A DNA stretch of 6,373 bases from Bacteroidota bacterium (GCA_023251595.1 JAHEYM010000244.1:1-6373), one strand, 5' to 3'; numbered from the stretch's first letter, positions 1 through 5,339 are shown. Notes: generated by a model not told the origin, from the letters alone. Program-made: numbers and translations.

Positions 1-2
1 CC

Positions 3-53
3 CGGCTGAAAGTAAAAGTAATTGGTGAAGATGATTTTCTTCAAATGATTTAA
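3..53 (+). CDS. ligA: 3' end of probable NAD-dependent DNA ligase (LigA), cut by window edge
   Basis: Only the last 16 codons are inside the window; they read RLKVKVIGEDDFLQMI and then TAA at 51-53. This resembles the end of the BRCT domain that closes bacterial LigA, where a run of Lys-rich residues leads into a 'V/I-I-x-E-x-x-F-L-x-M/L-I' strand and helix. LigA seals nicks in replication and repair using NAD+. The downstream DUF6913 gene starts 10 bases later on the same strand and dapA follows; a ligA/dapA neighbourhood is familiar in Bacteroidota, which supports the call. With so few residues another protein ending cannot be excluded, so the assignment is an inference from the tail motif plus gene order. 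Confidence 0.55.
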   Translation, partial: RLKVKVIGEDDFLQMI

Positions 54-63
54 GAAGTATAGT

Positions 64-621
64 ATGGAGATAGGAAGAAGTTTCAGGTTGAAAGTAGGGA
101 GAGTGATCTTTATGCGTGAGCTAAAAAACCTGCAACGTGAAAGGAAAGTTATTAGTCTCGGTGATGCCAAAACAGTAGGAATTCTCTATAACGCATCGGA
201 AAAGGCAGATTTCGAAACTGTCCGTGCATTTGTGAAGAAACTTCTCTCCGAAAAAAAAGAAGTCACGTCTCTTGGTTTCGTCGATAAAAAGGAACTCGCA
301 GAAAATCAATTTTCAAAACTTGGACTCGATTTCTTCTCCCGAAAAGATCTCTCATTTTATATGATTCCCAAAAATATTCTGGTGAATAATTTCTCAAAAG
401 GCGATTTCGATATTCTCATTAATCTGAACGTCGAAAATTGTTTTCCTCTACAATACATCTCAGGAATATCTAAAGCTAAATTCAGAGTCGGACGATACGA
501 TCCTGCAAATACTCACTTTTACGATCTCATGATTAAGACCACTGAACATGAGAGTCTTCAACACTTTATAGAACAGGTAGATCATTATCTTACCCTTATA
601 AAAACAAAAAATGAATCGTAA
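64..621 (+). CDS. DUF6913-family protein, function unknown
   Basis: A 185-residue protein without signal peptide or membrane segment, so probably cytoplasmic. It matches my recollection of the Bacteroidota family DUF6913: a basic N-terminus with the RExKNLQRERK stretch (about 18-28), an 'SLGDAKTVGILYNASE' strand (31-46), 'GFVDKKEL' near 71-78, a 'DFDILINLN' strand near 114-122, and 'FPLQYISGISKAKFRVGRYD' near 127-146. No catalytic motif is obvious and no reaction can be assigned. It lies between the probable ligA tail and dapA, and its last 11 bases overlap the dapA start, so translation of the two is probably coupled. ATG at 64 is preferred because the basic N-terminal segment fits the family; ATG at 112 (residue 17) is the alternative. 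No Shine-Dalgarno sequence is visible, normal for this phylum. Confidence 0.8.
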   Translation: MEIGRSFRLKVGRVIFMRELKNLQRERKVISLGDAKTVGILYNASEKADFETVRAFVKKLLSEKKEVTSLGFVDKKELAENQFSKLGLDFFSRKDLSFYMIPKNILVNNFSKGDFDILINLNVENCFPLQYISGISKAKFRVGRYDPANTHFYDLMIKTTEHESLQHFIEQVDHYLTLIKTKNES

Positions 622-1495
622 AATTATCGGAACGGGGGTTGCCCTGCCCACTCCAATGAAAAAAGATGGTTCCATCGATCGGGAAGGAACTAAAAAATTA
701 GTTCAACATGTCATAGATGGTGGCGTCGATTTCCTTGTCCCGCTCGGCACAACGGGCGAATCGGTTACGCTCTCCCACTACGAAAAACTCGATTTTCTCA
801 ATCTGGTTTTGCAAACGAATGATTCACGGTTGCCTGTCGTTCTTGGTCTCGGTGGAAATAATACCGCTGAACTAATGAAGAGTTTCGACACTTTCGACTT
901 TACAGACATCAATGCAATTCTTTCTGTCACTCCTTATTATAACAAGCCATCGCAAAATGGACTCTACGCTCATTATTCTGCGGTCGCCGAACGGTCTCCT
1001 GTTCCGGTTATCTTATACAATGTTCCGGGAAGAACGGGAACTAATATTGAAGCCGATACAGTTTTGCGTCTTGCATCCGATTTCAAAAATATAGTTGGTA
1101 TAAAAGAAGCGTCAGGGAATTTCAATCAGTGTATGGCAATTTTGGCAGGTAAGCAAGATGATTTTACAGTTCTTTCGGGTGAAGATGCCTTAACACTACC
1201 ATTAATTTCTCTCGGAATGGAGGGTGTTATTTCCGTGGTCGGGAACGCCTATCCACGCAAATTTTCTGATATGGTAAGAATTGCGATGTTGGGCGATTTC
1301 AAAAAAGCATCAACACTCCATTACAGCCTTCTCGATTTCACACATCTGATTTTTGCGGAAGGAAATCCTGCAGGAATTAAATGTGCATTAAATATCCTGA
1401 ATATTTGTGAAGCTAATATGCGTCTTCCTTTGGTTGAAGTTTCCAGAGCTCTCAGAGAAAAATTGGAGAATGAAATGATCTCGCAGAATAATTAA
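611..1495 (+). CDS. dapA: 4-hydroxy-tetrahydrodipicolinate synthase (DapA)
   Basis: DapA condenses pyruvate with L-aspartate-4-semialdehyde, the first committed step of the diaminopimelate/lysine pathway that feeds peptidoglycan and protein synthesis. The 294 residues match the usual length of this (beta/alpha)8-barrel family. Visible signatures are GTTGE at 46-50 (pyruvate-binding Thr pair), Tyr110 in TPYYNKPS, YNVPGRTG at 136-143 (catalytic Tyr136 and substrate-binding Arg141), and the Schiff-base Lys165 in GIKEASGN. GVISVVGNAYP near 210-220 is the usual later active-site strand. The set of catalytic residues looks complete, so the enzyme should be active. Its ATG lies inside the end of the DUF6913 gene (11-base overlap), indicating one operon. 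Related aldolases such as N-acetylneuraminate lyase share the barrel, but the 'NVPGRTG' loop and length favour DapA. No intrinsic terminator follows before the convergent lolD-like gene. Confidence 0.95.
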   Translation: MNRKIIGTGVALPTPMKKDGSIDREGTKKLVQHVIDGGVDFLVPLGTTGESVTLSHYEKLDFLNLVLQTNDSRLPVVLGLGGNNTAELMKSFDTFDFTDINAILSVTPYYNKPSQNGLYAHYSAVAERSPVPVILYNVPGRTGTNIEADTVLRLASDFKNIVGIKEASGNFNQCMAILAGKQDDFTVLSGEDALTLPLISLGMEGVISVVGNAYPRKFSDMVRIAMLGDFKKASTLHYSLLDFTHLIFAEGNPAGIKCALNILNICEANMRLPLVEVSRALREKLENEMISQNN

Positions 1496-1511
1496 TCTCA
1501 GTATCACCACA

Positions 1512-1538
1512 AAAGTCCCACAAGTCCCAATCGTCCCA
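1512..1538. repeat. Three tandem 9-base units ending GTCCCA
   Basis: The short gap between the convergent dapA and lolD-like genes contains GTCCCA at 1515-1520, 1524-1529 and 1533-1538, spaced exactly nine bases apart, with variable leading trinucleotides aaa, caa and atc. No stem-loop or T-run terminator accompanies it. Function is unknown; it could be a small satellite or degenerate intergenic repeat. Confidence 0.6.
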
Positions 1539-1554
1539 AGTTTACGATCTCTCA

Positions 1555-2205
1555 TTAAACAAAAACCCCATCTTTCATCGTAAGCTTCCGGTCTGCCATG
1601 TCCGCGAACTCGATGTTATGGGTGGCGATGATAAAAGTCTGACCGAACTTTTCGCGAAGTGTAAAAAATAACTGGTGAAGTTCTTTCGCAGATGCAGAAT
1701 CAAGATTTCCCGATGGTTCGTCAGCAAATACGACAGCGGGATTGTTAATCAAAGCTCTCGCGGCTGCTACCCGTTGTTGTTCACCACCCGAAAGTTCTTT
1801 TGGTTTATGTGTGATTCTGTCGCCAAGTCCTAAAAATGTCAGGAGATCGGTGGCTTTAATTTCTGATTGTTTTCTGCTCTGTTCGCCGATGAATGCCGGA
1901 ATACAGACATTTTCGAGCGCTGTAAATTCAGGCAATAAGTGGTGAAACTGGAAAATGAAACCTACATGTTTATTCCGGAACGCTGCGAGTTTTTTGCCTT
2001 TCAGTGTGTTGATGTTTACATTATCGAACAAAACCGAACCTTTGTCAGGTTGATCCAATGTTCCTAAAATATGAAGTAAAGTACTTTTCCCTGCACCCGA
2101 AGCCCCGACAATTGAAACGATTTCACCTTTGGAAATCTCCATATCAATCCCTCGCAGCACTTTAATTTCCCCATAAGCCTTGTAAATCCCTTTCGCACTT
2201 ATCAT
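1555..2205 (-). CDS. lolD: ABC transporter ATP-binding protein, LolD-like
   Basis: A 216-residue nucleotide-binding subunit of the MacB/LolD/FtsE type. From the chosen ATG (2203-2205) the order is: Walker A GASGAGKS (34-41), Q-loop Gln86 in FIFQFHHLLPEF, ABC signature LSGGEQQR (138-145), Walker B AVVFADEP (157-164) with the D-loop SGNLDS (165-170), and the switch His196 in IIATHN. All ATPase residues are intact. The 'FQFHHLLPEFTALENV' stretch is typical of LolD, which powers release of lipoproteins from the inner membrane to LolA with LolC/LolE. No LolC/E permease gene is adjacent, so the partner must be elsewhere and LolD is a family-level call; FtsE and MacB-type exporters are alternatives. 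The frame is open upstream to an ATG at 2250, but those 15 residues are encoded by repeat-like intergenic DNA, while the MISAKGIYKAYG start matches the family. Confidence 0.9.
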   Translation of the reverse strand: MISAKGIYKAYGEIKVLRGIDMEISKGEIVSIVGASGAGKSTLLHILGTLDQPDKGSVLFDNVNINTLKGKKLAAFRNKHVGFIFQFHHLLPEFTALENVCIPAFIGEQSRKQSEIKATDLLTFLGLGDRITHKPKELSGGEQQRVAAARALINNPAVVFADEPSGNLDSASAKELHQLFFTLREKFGQTFIIATHNIEFADMADRKLTMKDGVFV

Positions 2206-2210
2206 CCCGA

Positions 2211-2218
2211 CAAATGTA
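2211..2218 (-). promoter_or_regulatory. Possible Bacteroidota -7 box for the lolD-like gene
   Basis: On the minus strand TACATTTG fits TAnnTTTG exactly and ends five bases before the chosen ATG, so a transcript starting the usual few bases downstream would be leaderless or nearly so. No good TTTG -33 element is seen about 20 bases upstream, which keeps confidence low. Confidence 0.3.
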
Positions 2219-2248
2219 AGAAAAACTCCCTTCTCCCGTTTTGCCCCC

Positions 2249-2329
2249 ACCCAACCTCCCCCAAAAGTGGGGGAGGAGTTTTATTAAAAAAAAGCAATTA
2301 TTCCCCTCCTGGGAGGGGTAGGGTTGGGT
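2249..2329. repeat. Nested palindromic intergenic repeat (two G/C-rich hairpins inside an inverted repeat)
   Basis: An outer inverted repeat ACCCAACC (2249-2256) and GGTTGGGT (2322-2329) encloses two stem-loops. The first pairs CCTCCCCCA (2255-2263) with TGGGGGAGG (2268-2276), nine base pairs with loop AAAG, followed by AGTTTTATT. The second pairs CCCCTCC (2303-2309) with GGAGGGG (2312-2318). The separating sequence is A-rich. This has the look of a short non-autonomous palindromic element of the kind dispersed in Bacteroidota genomes. On the plus strand the first hairpin plus T-run could also act as a weak terminator, but no plus-strand gene ends here. Confidence 0.7.
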
Positions 2330-2357
2330 TGAAGTCAGACAATTTGTCGTAGCTGAC

Positions 2358-2376
2358 CCAAAGGCACTACCTTTGG
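2358..2376. repeat. 7-bp stem-loop between larger repeats
   Basis: CCAAAGG (2358-2364) and CCTTTGG (2370-2376) form a perfect stem around the loop CACTA. The bases just before it, GCTGACCCAAAG at 2352-2363, are a near copy, in inverted orientation, of the right end of the next element (2502-2514). This suggests an older or partial copy of the same end sequence. Confidence 0.5.
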
Positions 2377-2384
2377 TATCTAAT

Positions 2385-2520
2385 CCGGGGCTGACCAAAA
2401 AGGGTTTATTTGCTACAAAGACGCAAAGGCGCAAAGTTATAAAGTATTGAATTTCATCATTTTATTTCTTCGTGTCTTCGTGCCTTCGTAGCCAAATTTG
2501 ACTTTTGGGTCAGCCCCCGG
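2385..2520. repeat. Long imperfect inverted repeat, MITE-like, just upstream of the rhomboid gene
   Basis: GGGGCTGACC (2387-2396) and GGTCAGCCCC (2508-2517) are perfect 10-base terminal inverted repeats about 130 bases apart. Inside them GCTAC (2412-2416) pairs with GTAGC (2488-2492), and the flanking sequences pair imperfectly: a left arm of period-like 'AAAGACGCAAAGGCGCAAAG' against a right arm of 'CTTCGTGTCTTCGTGCCTTC'. No open reading frame lies inside. The whole could fold into one long stem. It ends about 15 bases before the rhomboid ATG, so it may influence that gene's transcript. I infer a mobile palindromic element; copy number cannot be judged from one window. Confidence 0.65.
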
Positions 2521-2534
2521 GGGATGAGTGTTTT

Positions 2535-3242
2535 ATGGAAAAAGAAGAAAAAGACAGAGTTTTTATCAGTTTATTCATGACCGGATTTTTCGTAACCGTG
2601 TTATGGGTGATTCATTTATATCAATATCTTGCCAACGTAAATTTCTCTTACCTCGGACTTGAGCCAAGAACTCTAACCGGACTTCGGGGAATTTTTTTTT
2701 CACCGCTGCTTCATGCCGACTTGGCACATATCGCGGGTAATTGCGGTCCCCTCATATTTTCAATGATCCTTCTGTTTTATCTATATAGACAAAAAGCCTA
2801 TAAAATATTTGCGATTATATATATAGTGACAGGAATTGCAGTCTGGACTTTCGCCCGACCAAATATTCATATCGGCGCGAGTGGATTGGTATATGGATTA
2901 ATGTCATTTCTTTTTTTCTCCGCTGTATTAAAAGGAGATATGAAAATGATCGCCGTCTCCATGCTCATCATTTTTCTATATGCCGGAATGGTCATCGGAT
3001 TATTCCCAATCGATTTTCGTATGTCTTGGGAATCTCATTTATCCGGAGCATTTGTCGGAGCAATGACCGCATTATTGTTCAGAAAAGCAGGTCCCCCTCC
3101 ACCACAAAAGTATTTTGAAGAAGAAGATGAAGAAGAAACATTGGAATCTCCCTCCTCCGTCGGGAGAAGGGTCGGGGATGAGGGCTGGAGGGGGGAGGAT
3201 GTTCCGAATATAAAATATCATTATAAGGAAAAAGAGGAATAA
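2535..3242 (+). CDS. Rhomboid-family intramembrane serine protease
   Basis: A 235-residue inner-membrane protein predicted to cleave transmembrane substrates within the bilayer. After a short charged N-terminus there is a first membrane segment (about 10-28), then the rhomboid core: H60-ADLAH65-IAGN69 (the HxxxN oxyanion motif), hydrophobic helices near 72-86, 90-106, 113-132 and 138-158, the nucleophile Ser116 in GASG, and the catalytic His168 in SHLSGAFVGA. The catalytic dyad is complete. ATG at 2535 is chosen; an in-frame TTG at 2505 would add ten residues encoded by the upstream repeat and is unlikely. After residue 185 the tail is soluble: Pro-rich, then very acidic (EEEDEEE), then a segment encoded by a palindromic repeat, then a Lys/Glu end. 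Its natural substrate is unknown, and no neighbour suggests one. Confidence 0.9.
   Translation: MEKEEKDRVFISLFMTGFFVTVLWVIHLYQYLANVNFSYLGLEPRTLTGLRGIFFSPLLHADLAHIAGNCGPLIFSMILLFYLYRQKAYKIFAIIYIVTGIAVWTFARPNIHIGASGLVYGLMSFLFFSAVLKGDMKMIAVSMLIIFLYAGMVIGLFPIDFRMSWESHLSGAFVGAMTALLFRKAGPPPPQKYFEEEDEEETLESPSSVGRRVGDEGWRGEDVPNIKYHYKEKEE
3144..3202. repeat. Palindromic repeat absorbed in frame into the rhomboid gene
   Basis: Within the rhomboid tail, CCCT-C-CTCC (3150-3158) pairs with GGAG-A-AGGG (3163-3171) around loop GTCG, with one mismatch, and G-rich sequence continues to 3198. The 11-mer CGGGAGAAGGG (3161-3171) occurs in the opposite orientation at 2229-2239, in the repeat zone just upstream of lolD, so this is shared repeat sequence and not ordinary coding DNA. 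It stays in frame and encodes roughly residues 204-222 (SPSSVGRRVGDEGWRGED), a low-complexity, non-conserved-looking segment outside the membrane core. The situation resembles Rickettsia palindromic elements inserted in genes. Confidence 0.6.
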
Positions 3243-3333
3243 GCAAACAACCTTTGACTATGCCGGTAAGTTAAACTGATAGGTACTTTTCACATTTGTG
3301 ACTACATAAGCTAATTTTGCACTAAAACTTTTG

Positions 3334-3341
3334 TATTTTTG
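3334..3341 (+). promoter_or_regulatory. Bacteroidota-like -7 box upstream of the DUF4160/DUF2442 pair
   Basis: TATTTTTG matches TAnnTTTG perfectly in the 175-base gap after the rhomboid gene, 76 bases before the DUF4160 ATG. A TTTG lies at 3316-3319, but the spacing of 14 bases is shorter than the usual 19-23, so the -33 element is doubtful. It is the best candidate promoter for the small gene pair. Confidence 0.4.
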
Positions 3342-3417
3342 TAGGAGGGTATTCATGTCAGCTTAAGTTTCTTATCTTTATATTAATGCTTCAACAAACT
3401 CTGTTAAATATTAATCG

Positions 3418-3651
3418 ATGCCTACCGTATTAATAATTAATGGTTATCGTTTTTTCTTTTATTCAAATGATCACTCCCCTGTTCATATTCACGTTGAAAA
3501 AGGCGGTGGTACTGCGAAGTTTGATCTTGAACCGGTAGAACTGATTCACTCTAAAAGATTTAAATCGAATGAAATAAATGAGATTCGAAAAATAATAATC
3601 GAAAATAACTATCTTCTAAAATCTAAATGGAATGAGTTCTTTAACAGTTAG
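3418..3651 (+). CDS. DUF4160 domain protein
   Basis: A 77-residue protein that is essentially one DUF4160 domain. Recognisable features are the start MPTVLIINGYRFFFYSND (1-18), the HSPVHIHVEKGGGTAKFDLEP block (about 19-39) with three histidines (19, 23 and 25), and a C-terminal helix rich in Ile, Asn, Lys and Glu ending KSKWNEFFNS. The His-x-His motif looks conserved in the family, but no biochemical activity is established to my knowledge. The gene overlaps the following DUF2442 gene by 20 bases, the standard arrangement of this pair in many bacteria. A toxin-antitoxin-like role has the right size and organisation but is only an inference. No Shine-Dalgarno sequence precedes the ATG; the leader is AT-rich. 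Confidence 0.85.
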   Translation: MPTVLIINGYRFFFYSNDHSPVHIHVEKGGGTAKFDLEPVELIHSKRFKSNEINEIRKIIIENNYLLKSKWNEFFNS

Positions 3652-3865
3652 TAAATCTAATAATGCAGTAGATATCTGGTTTGACGATCTTAAAATGTTC
3701 GTAAGACTCGATGATGGTCGAGAAATCGGTTTGCCTATCGATTGGTTCCCACGACTAAGAGATGCCACAGATTCTCAAAGAAAGAATTGGAGATTTATTG
3801 GGGGTGGTCAAGGTATTCACTGGGAAGATATTGACGAGGATATTCTTGTAGAAGCATTGCTTTAA
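3632..3865 (+). CDS. DUF2442 domain protein
   Basis: A 77-residue, acidic DUF2442 protein. The family pattern is clear: a first strand pair ending in 'DLKMFVRLDDGREIGLPIDWFPRL' (about 20-43, the conserved G-x-P-x-x-W-F-P-R-L core), a connecting helix with DATDSQRKNW, and the closing 'GIHWEDIDEDILVEALL' (61-77), which is the hallmark C-terminus. It resembles small DNA-binding or partner proteins in size, but its molecular role is not established. It begins inside the DUF4160 gene (20-base overlap in a different frame), so the two are co-translated and their products probably interact. The ATG at 3632 is the start that keeps the full domain; it yields MSSLTVSKSN. Confidence 0.85.
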   Translation: MSSLTVSKSNNAVDIWFDDLKMFVRLDDGREIGLPIDWFPRLRDATDSQRKNWRFIGGGQGIHWEDIDEDILVEALL

Positions 3866-3902
3866 AAATCTAAAACAATTCCAAACTTTGACTCTTCAAC
3901 TC

Positions 3903-3938
3903 TCTCCATTTTTGGGGGAGACTTTGAAAGAATGGAGA
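3903..3938. repeat. 8-bp inverted repeat after the DUF2442 gene
   Basis: TCTCCATT (3903-3910) and AATGGAGA (3931-3938) are perfect inverted repeats separated by 20 bases. The sequence after the right arm is A-rich, not T-rich, so it is not a convincing plus-strand terminator. It abuts the terminator of the convergent gene. Confidence 0.4.
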
Positions 3939-3940
3939 AT

Positions 3941-3972
3941 AAAAAAACCGGCGTATTTGCATCTACGCCGGT
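3941..3972 (-). terminator. Intrinsic terminator of the fibronectin-III-like gene
   Basis: A perfect nine-base-pair stem, ACCGGCGTA (3947-3955) with TACGCCGGT (3964-3972), loop of eight bases. Read on the minus strand the stem is followed directly by seven T residues (plus-strand A run 3941-3947, the last of which closes the stem). It lies 44 bases beyond the stop codon of the minus-strand gene ending at 4016. Confidence 0.85.
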
Positions 3973-3983
3973 CCCATCAATAA

Positions 3984-4005
3984 CCCCAACATTCATGTTG
4001 AGGGG
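3984..4005. repeat. Second stem-loop in the 3' untranslated region of the minus-strand gene
   Basis: CCCCAACAT (3984-3992) pairs with ATGTTG-A-GGGG (3995-4005) with one bulged A. It sits between the minus-strand stop codon and the intrinsic terminator and may stabilise the transcript end. Confidence 0.4.
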
Positions 4006-4015
4006 ATTTGCTATA

Positions 4016-4615
4016 CTAAAGCACCAGTATTGAAATCGGTTCTGTCCAATCGGTTACACCTTTGGAAGAAACGGTTTTAGTCCGAATCCAACATCTCGTT
4101 TCGGGTGTGATAGAATTACAGGAAACCCTGGACTTGGTAGTTTCAATCAAATCGCGCCAAACATTTTCATTTGTTGGTGGTTCGGTTGCGATCTGAATAC
4201 GATACGAGGCATTCGCTACCGCAACGCAGGTAACGGTAATCATACCTGAGTGAGGTCCTTGTGAAACAGACAAAGTTCGTGGAGTGCGTGGGTTGCTTGA
4301 AACAACCCCAAAACCTGCAGAATTGATGAGTGCCTCATCGCCGTCCGCGGTTAGTGTGACATACGCTGTGATAGCGTTCATCATGTTCGTTAACACTTTC
4401 ATTTTAGCTCTAAGGATGGCTCTTTCGAGTCTTCCTCCGTTCAGGGAATTCTCATACGCCACTTCGGCGTCATCAATGCCGACACCAAAGTCGGACAATG
4501 AAGGGTTCGGGTTCTTAAAACCGGAGTTTCCGGTTAATGCACTCTTGACAGTCTTCGCCGTCACGAGTTGAGATGGGATGTTTAAGCTACCCCAAATACG
4601 CTTGAGTTTGTGCAT
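4016..4615 (-). CDS. Small protein with fibronectin type III-like C-terminal domain
   Basis: A 199-residue protein in two parts. Residues 1-20 are basic (MHKLKRIWGSLN). Residues 15-90 are mostly helical, with the motif 'LTGNSGFKNPNPSLSDF' (27-43), a pattern I associate with a Bacteroidota family annotated as fibronectin type III proteins. Residues about 110-199 look like an Fn3 sandwich ending 'SSKGVTDWTEPISILVL', reminiscent of the GxSxWS-P strand of Fn3 domains. There is no signal peptide, so an intracellular or unusually exported location is possible; Fn3 domains usually mediate protein or carbohydrate contacts. ATG at 4615 is chosen; a GTG at 4633 extends the frame six residues (MQKPKK) and is the alternative. 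It has its own terminator and no co-directional neighbour, so it is monocistronic. Function is unknown. Confidence 0.75.
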   Translation of the reverse strand: MHKLKRIWGSLNIPSQLVTAKTVKSALTGNSGFKNPNPSLSDFGVGIDDAEVAYENSLNGGRLERAILRAKMKVLTNMMNAITAYVTLTADGDEALINSAGFGVVSSNPRTPRTLSVSQGPHSGMITVTCVAVANASYRIQIATEPPTNENVWRDLIETTKSRVSCNSITPETRCWIRTKTVSSKGVTDWTEPISILVL

Positions 4616-4730
4616 CTTTTTAGGTTTTTGCACTGTGAAATTTAAGGTATCAAATCCTCAAGGGCACCACGTCTGATTCCGGAAAGGAAATTCTCTTCTC
4701 TAAGAGGGTAAAGTTTTGTCGATAGTTTTT

Positions 4731-5030
4731 TGTTTTAAGTTATTTATATATGTCAATTAATATGCCAATGATGATAGATTATATTATTATATTTATCCAT
4801 TCATAAACTTTAATTCTGATGATCCGATGTCTAAAACTAAATCATTTTAATTTTATTGTGTTTGATTTAATATTTTTTCTTTCGGTGAATTAAACTTTAA
4901 ATTTTTAATATTATTGTACATGATCAATATATTTATTTTCTGATAACTTGAACTTAATTTATCTGATATGATTATGGATATATATTTATGGCAGTTCATG
5001 AATTTTAACCTCGTTTATACAAGTTAGAGT
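4731..5030. other. Very AT-rich intergenic stretch, no gene seen
   Basis: Counting sample blocks, 4741-4800 has 10 G/C of 60 and 4861-4920 has 9 of 60, far below the neighbouring genes. Every frame is broken by frequent stops and no RNA gene is recognisable. It lies upstream of the fibronectin-III-like gene start and may include its promoter, but I find no TAnnTTTG box on the minus strand here. A small palindrome GCTGATAATCAGC sits just beyond at 5091-5103. Nothing else is identifiable in 4634-5161. Confidence 0.5.
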
Positions 5031-5161
5031 ATAAAAAAGGCAAAATGTTTAACGGCACTTGAAACTTTTTTTTGAAATTCTATTTAAATTGCTGATAATC
5101 AGCTAAAAAAGTTTTTATCAATGGATTAAACTAAGCCCAAAAAAGATACAAAACCATACTT

Positions 5162-5339
5162 TCAGACCATCACTTTCTCCAACTTTTGCTTCCATTTCAC
5201 CCAATCGGGCATGATTTGAGACTGAGGATTGAAGATTGAAGAAAGCCGCACTATGATTGGGGAATTTTGTATGGCACAACTCATGGATTAATACGTAATC
5301 AATAAATCCTTTCGGTTCGCCTATCGTCGAATGACCCGC
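5162..5339 (-). pseudogene. C-terminal remnant of a YgjP/DUF45-type zinc metallopeptidase, frameshifted
   Basis: The minus strand reads GEPKGFIDYVLIHELCH, then TKFPNHSAAFF, in one frame; the zinc motif HELCH is encoded at 5271-5285 and the third ligand His lies in the NHS motif. One frame over, the sequence continues MPDWVKWKQKLEKVMV and TGA (5162-5164). These are the last two conserved blocks of the YgjP-like family (COG1451, DUF45): 'IDYVVVHELCHL...NHSxxFW' and 'MPDWxxWKxKL'. The frame break coincides with a tandem duplication of GATTGAA on the plus strand (5227-5233 and 5234-5240). Removing one copy restores one frame with HSAAFFNPQSQIMPDW, the normal family spacing. The N-terminal three quarters of the expected ~230 residues are missing: a stop (TAA, 5342-5340) lies just upstream and homology fades near 5320. 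A complete frame is therefore lost twice over. Confidence 0.8.

Noticed and set aside
2255..2285. Plus-strand intrinsic terminator at the first G/C hairpin
   Set aside because: No plus-strand gene ends upstream of it (the preceding gene is on the minus strand), so it is better explained as part of the palindromic repeat.
2162..2434. 90-codon minus-strand frame across the lolD start and repeats
   Set aside because: It is made of palindromic repeat sequence and overlaps the lolD start in another frame; no protein-like pattern.
2505..2534. TTG start at 2505 for the rhomboid gene
   Set aside because: The ten added residues are encoded by the end of the inverted-repeat element and do not look like a rhomboid N-terminus; ATG at 2535 gives a normal charged start.
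4284..4571. 95-codon plus-strand frame opposite the fibronectin-III-like gene
   Set aside because: It is the antisense shadow of a gene with a family-like protein and its own terminator.
4790..5025. Possible replication origin, from AT-rich DNA with DnaA-box-like words (TTATCCATT, TTATACAAG)
   Set aside because: Each word has two mismatches to the consensus, they are not clustered, and no dnaA, dnaN or similar gene is nearby.
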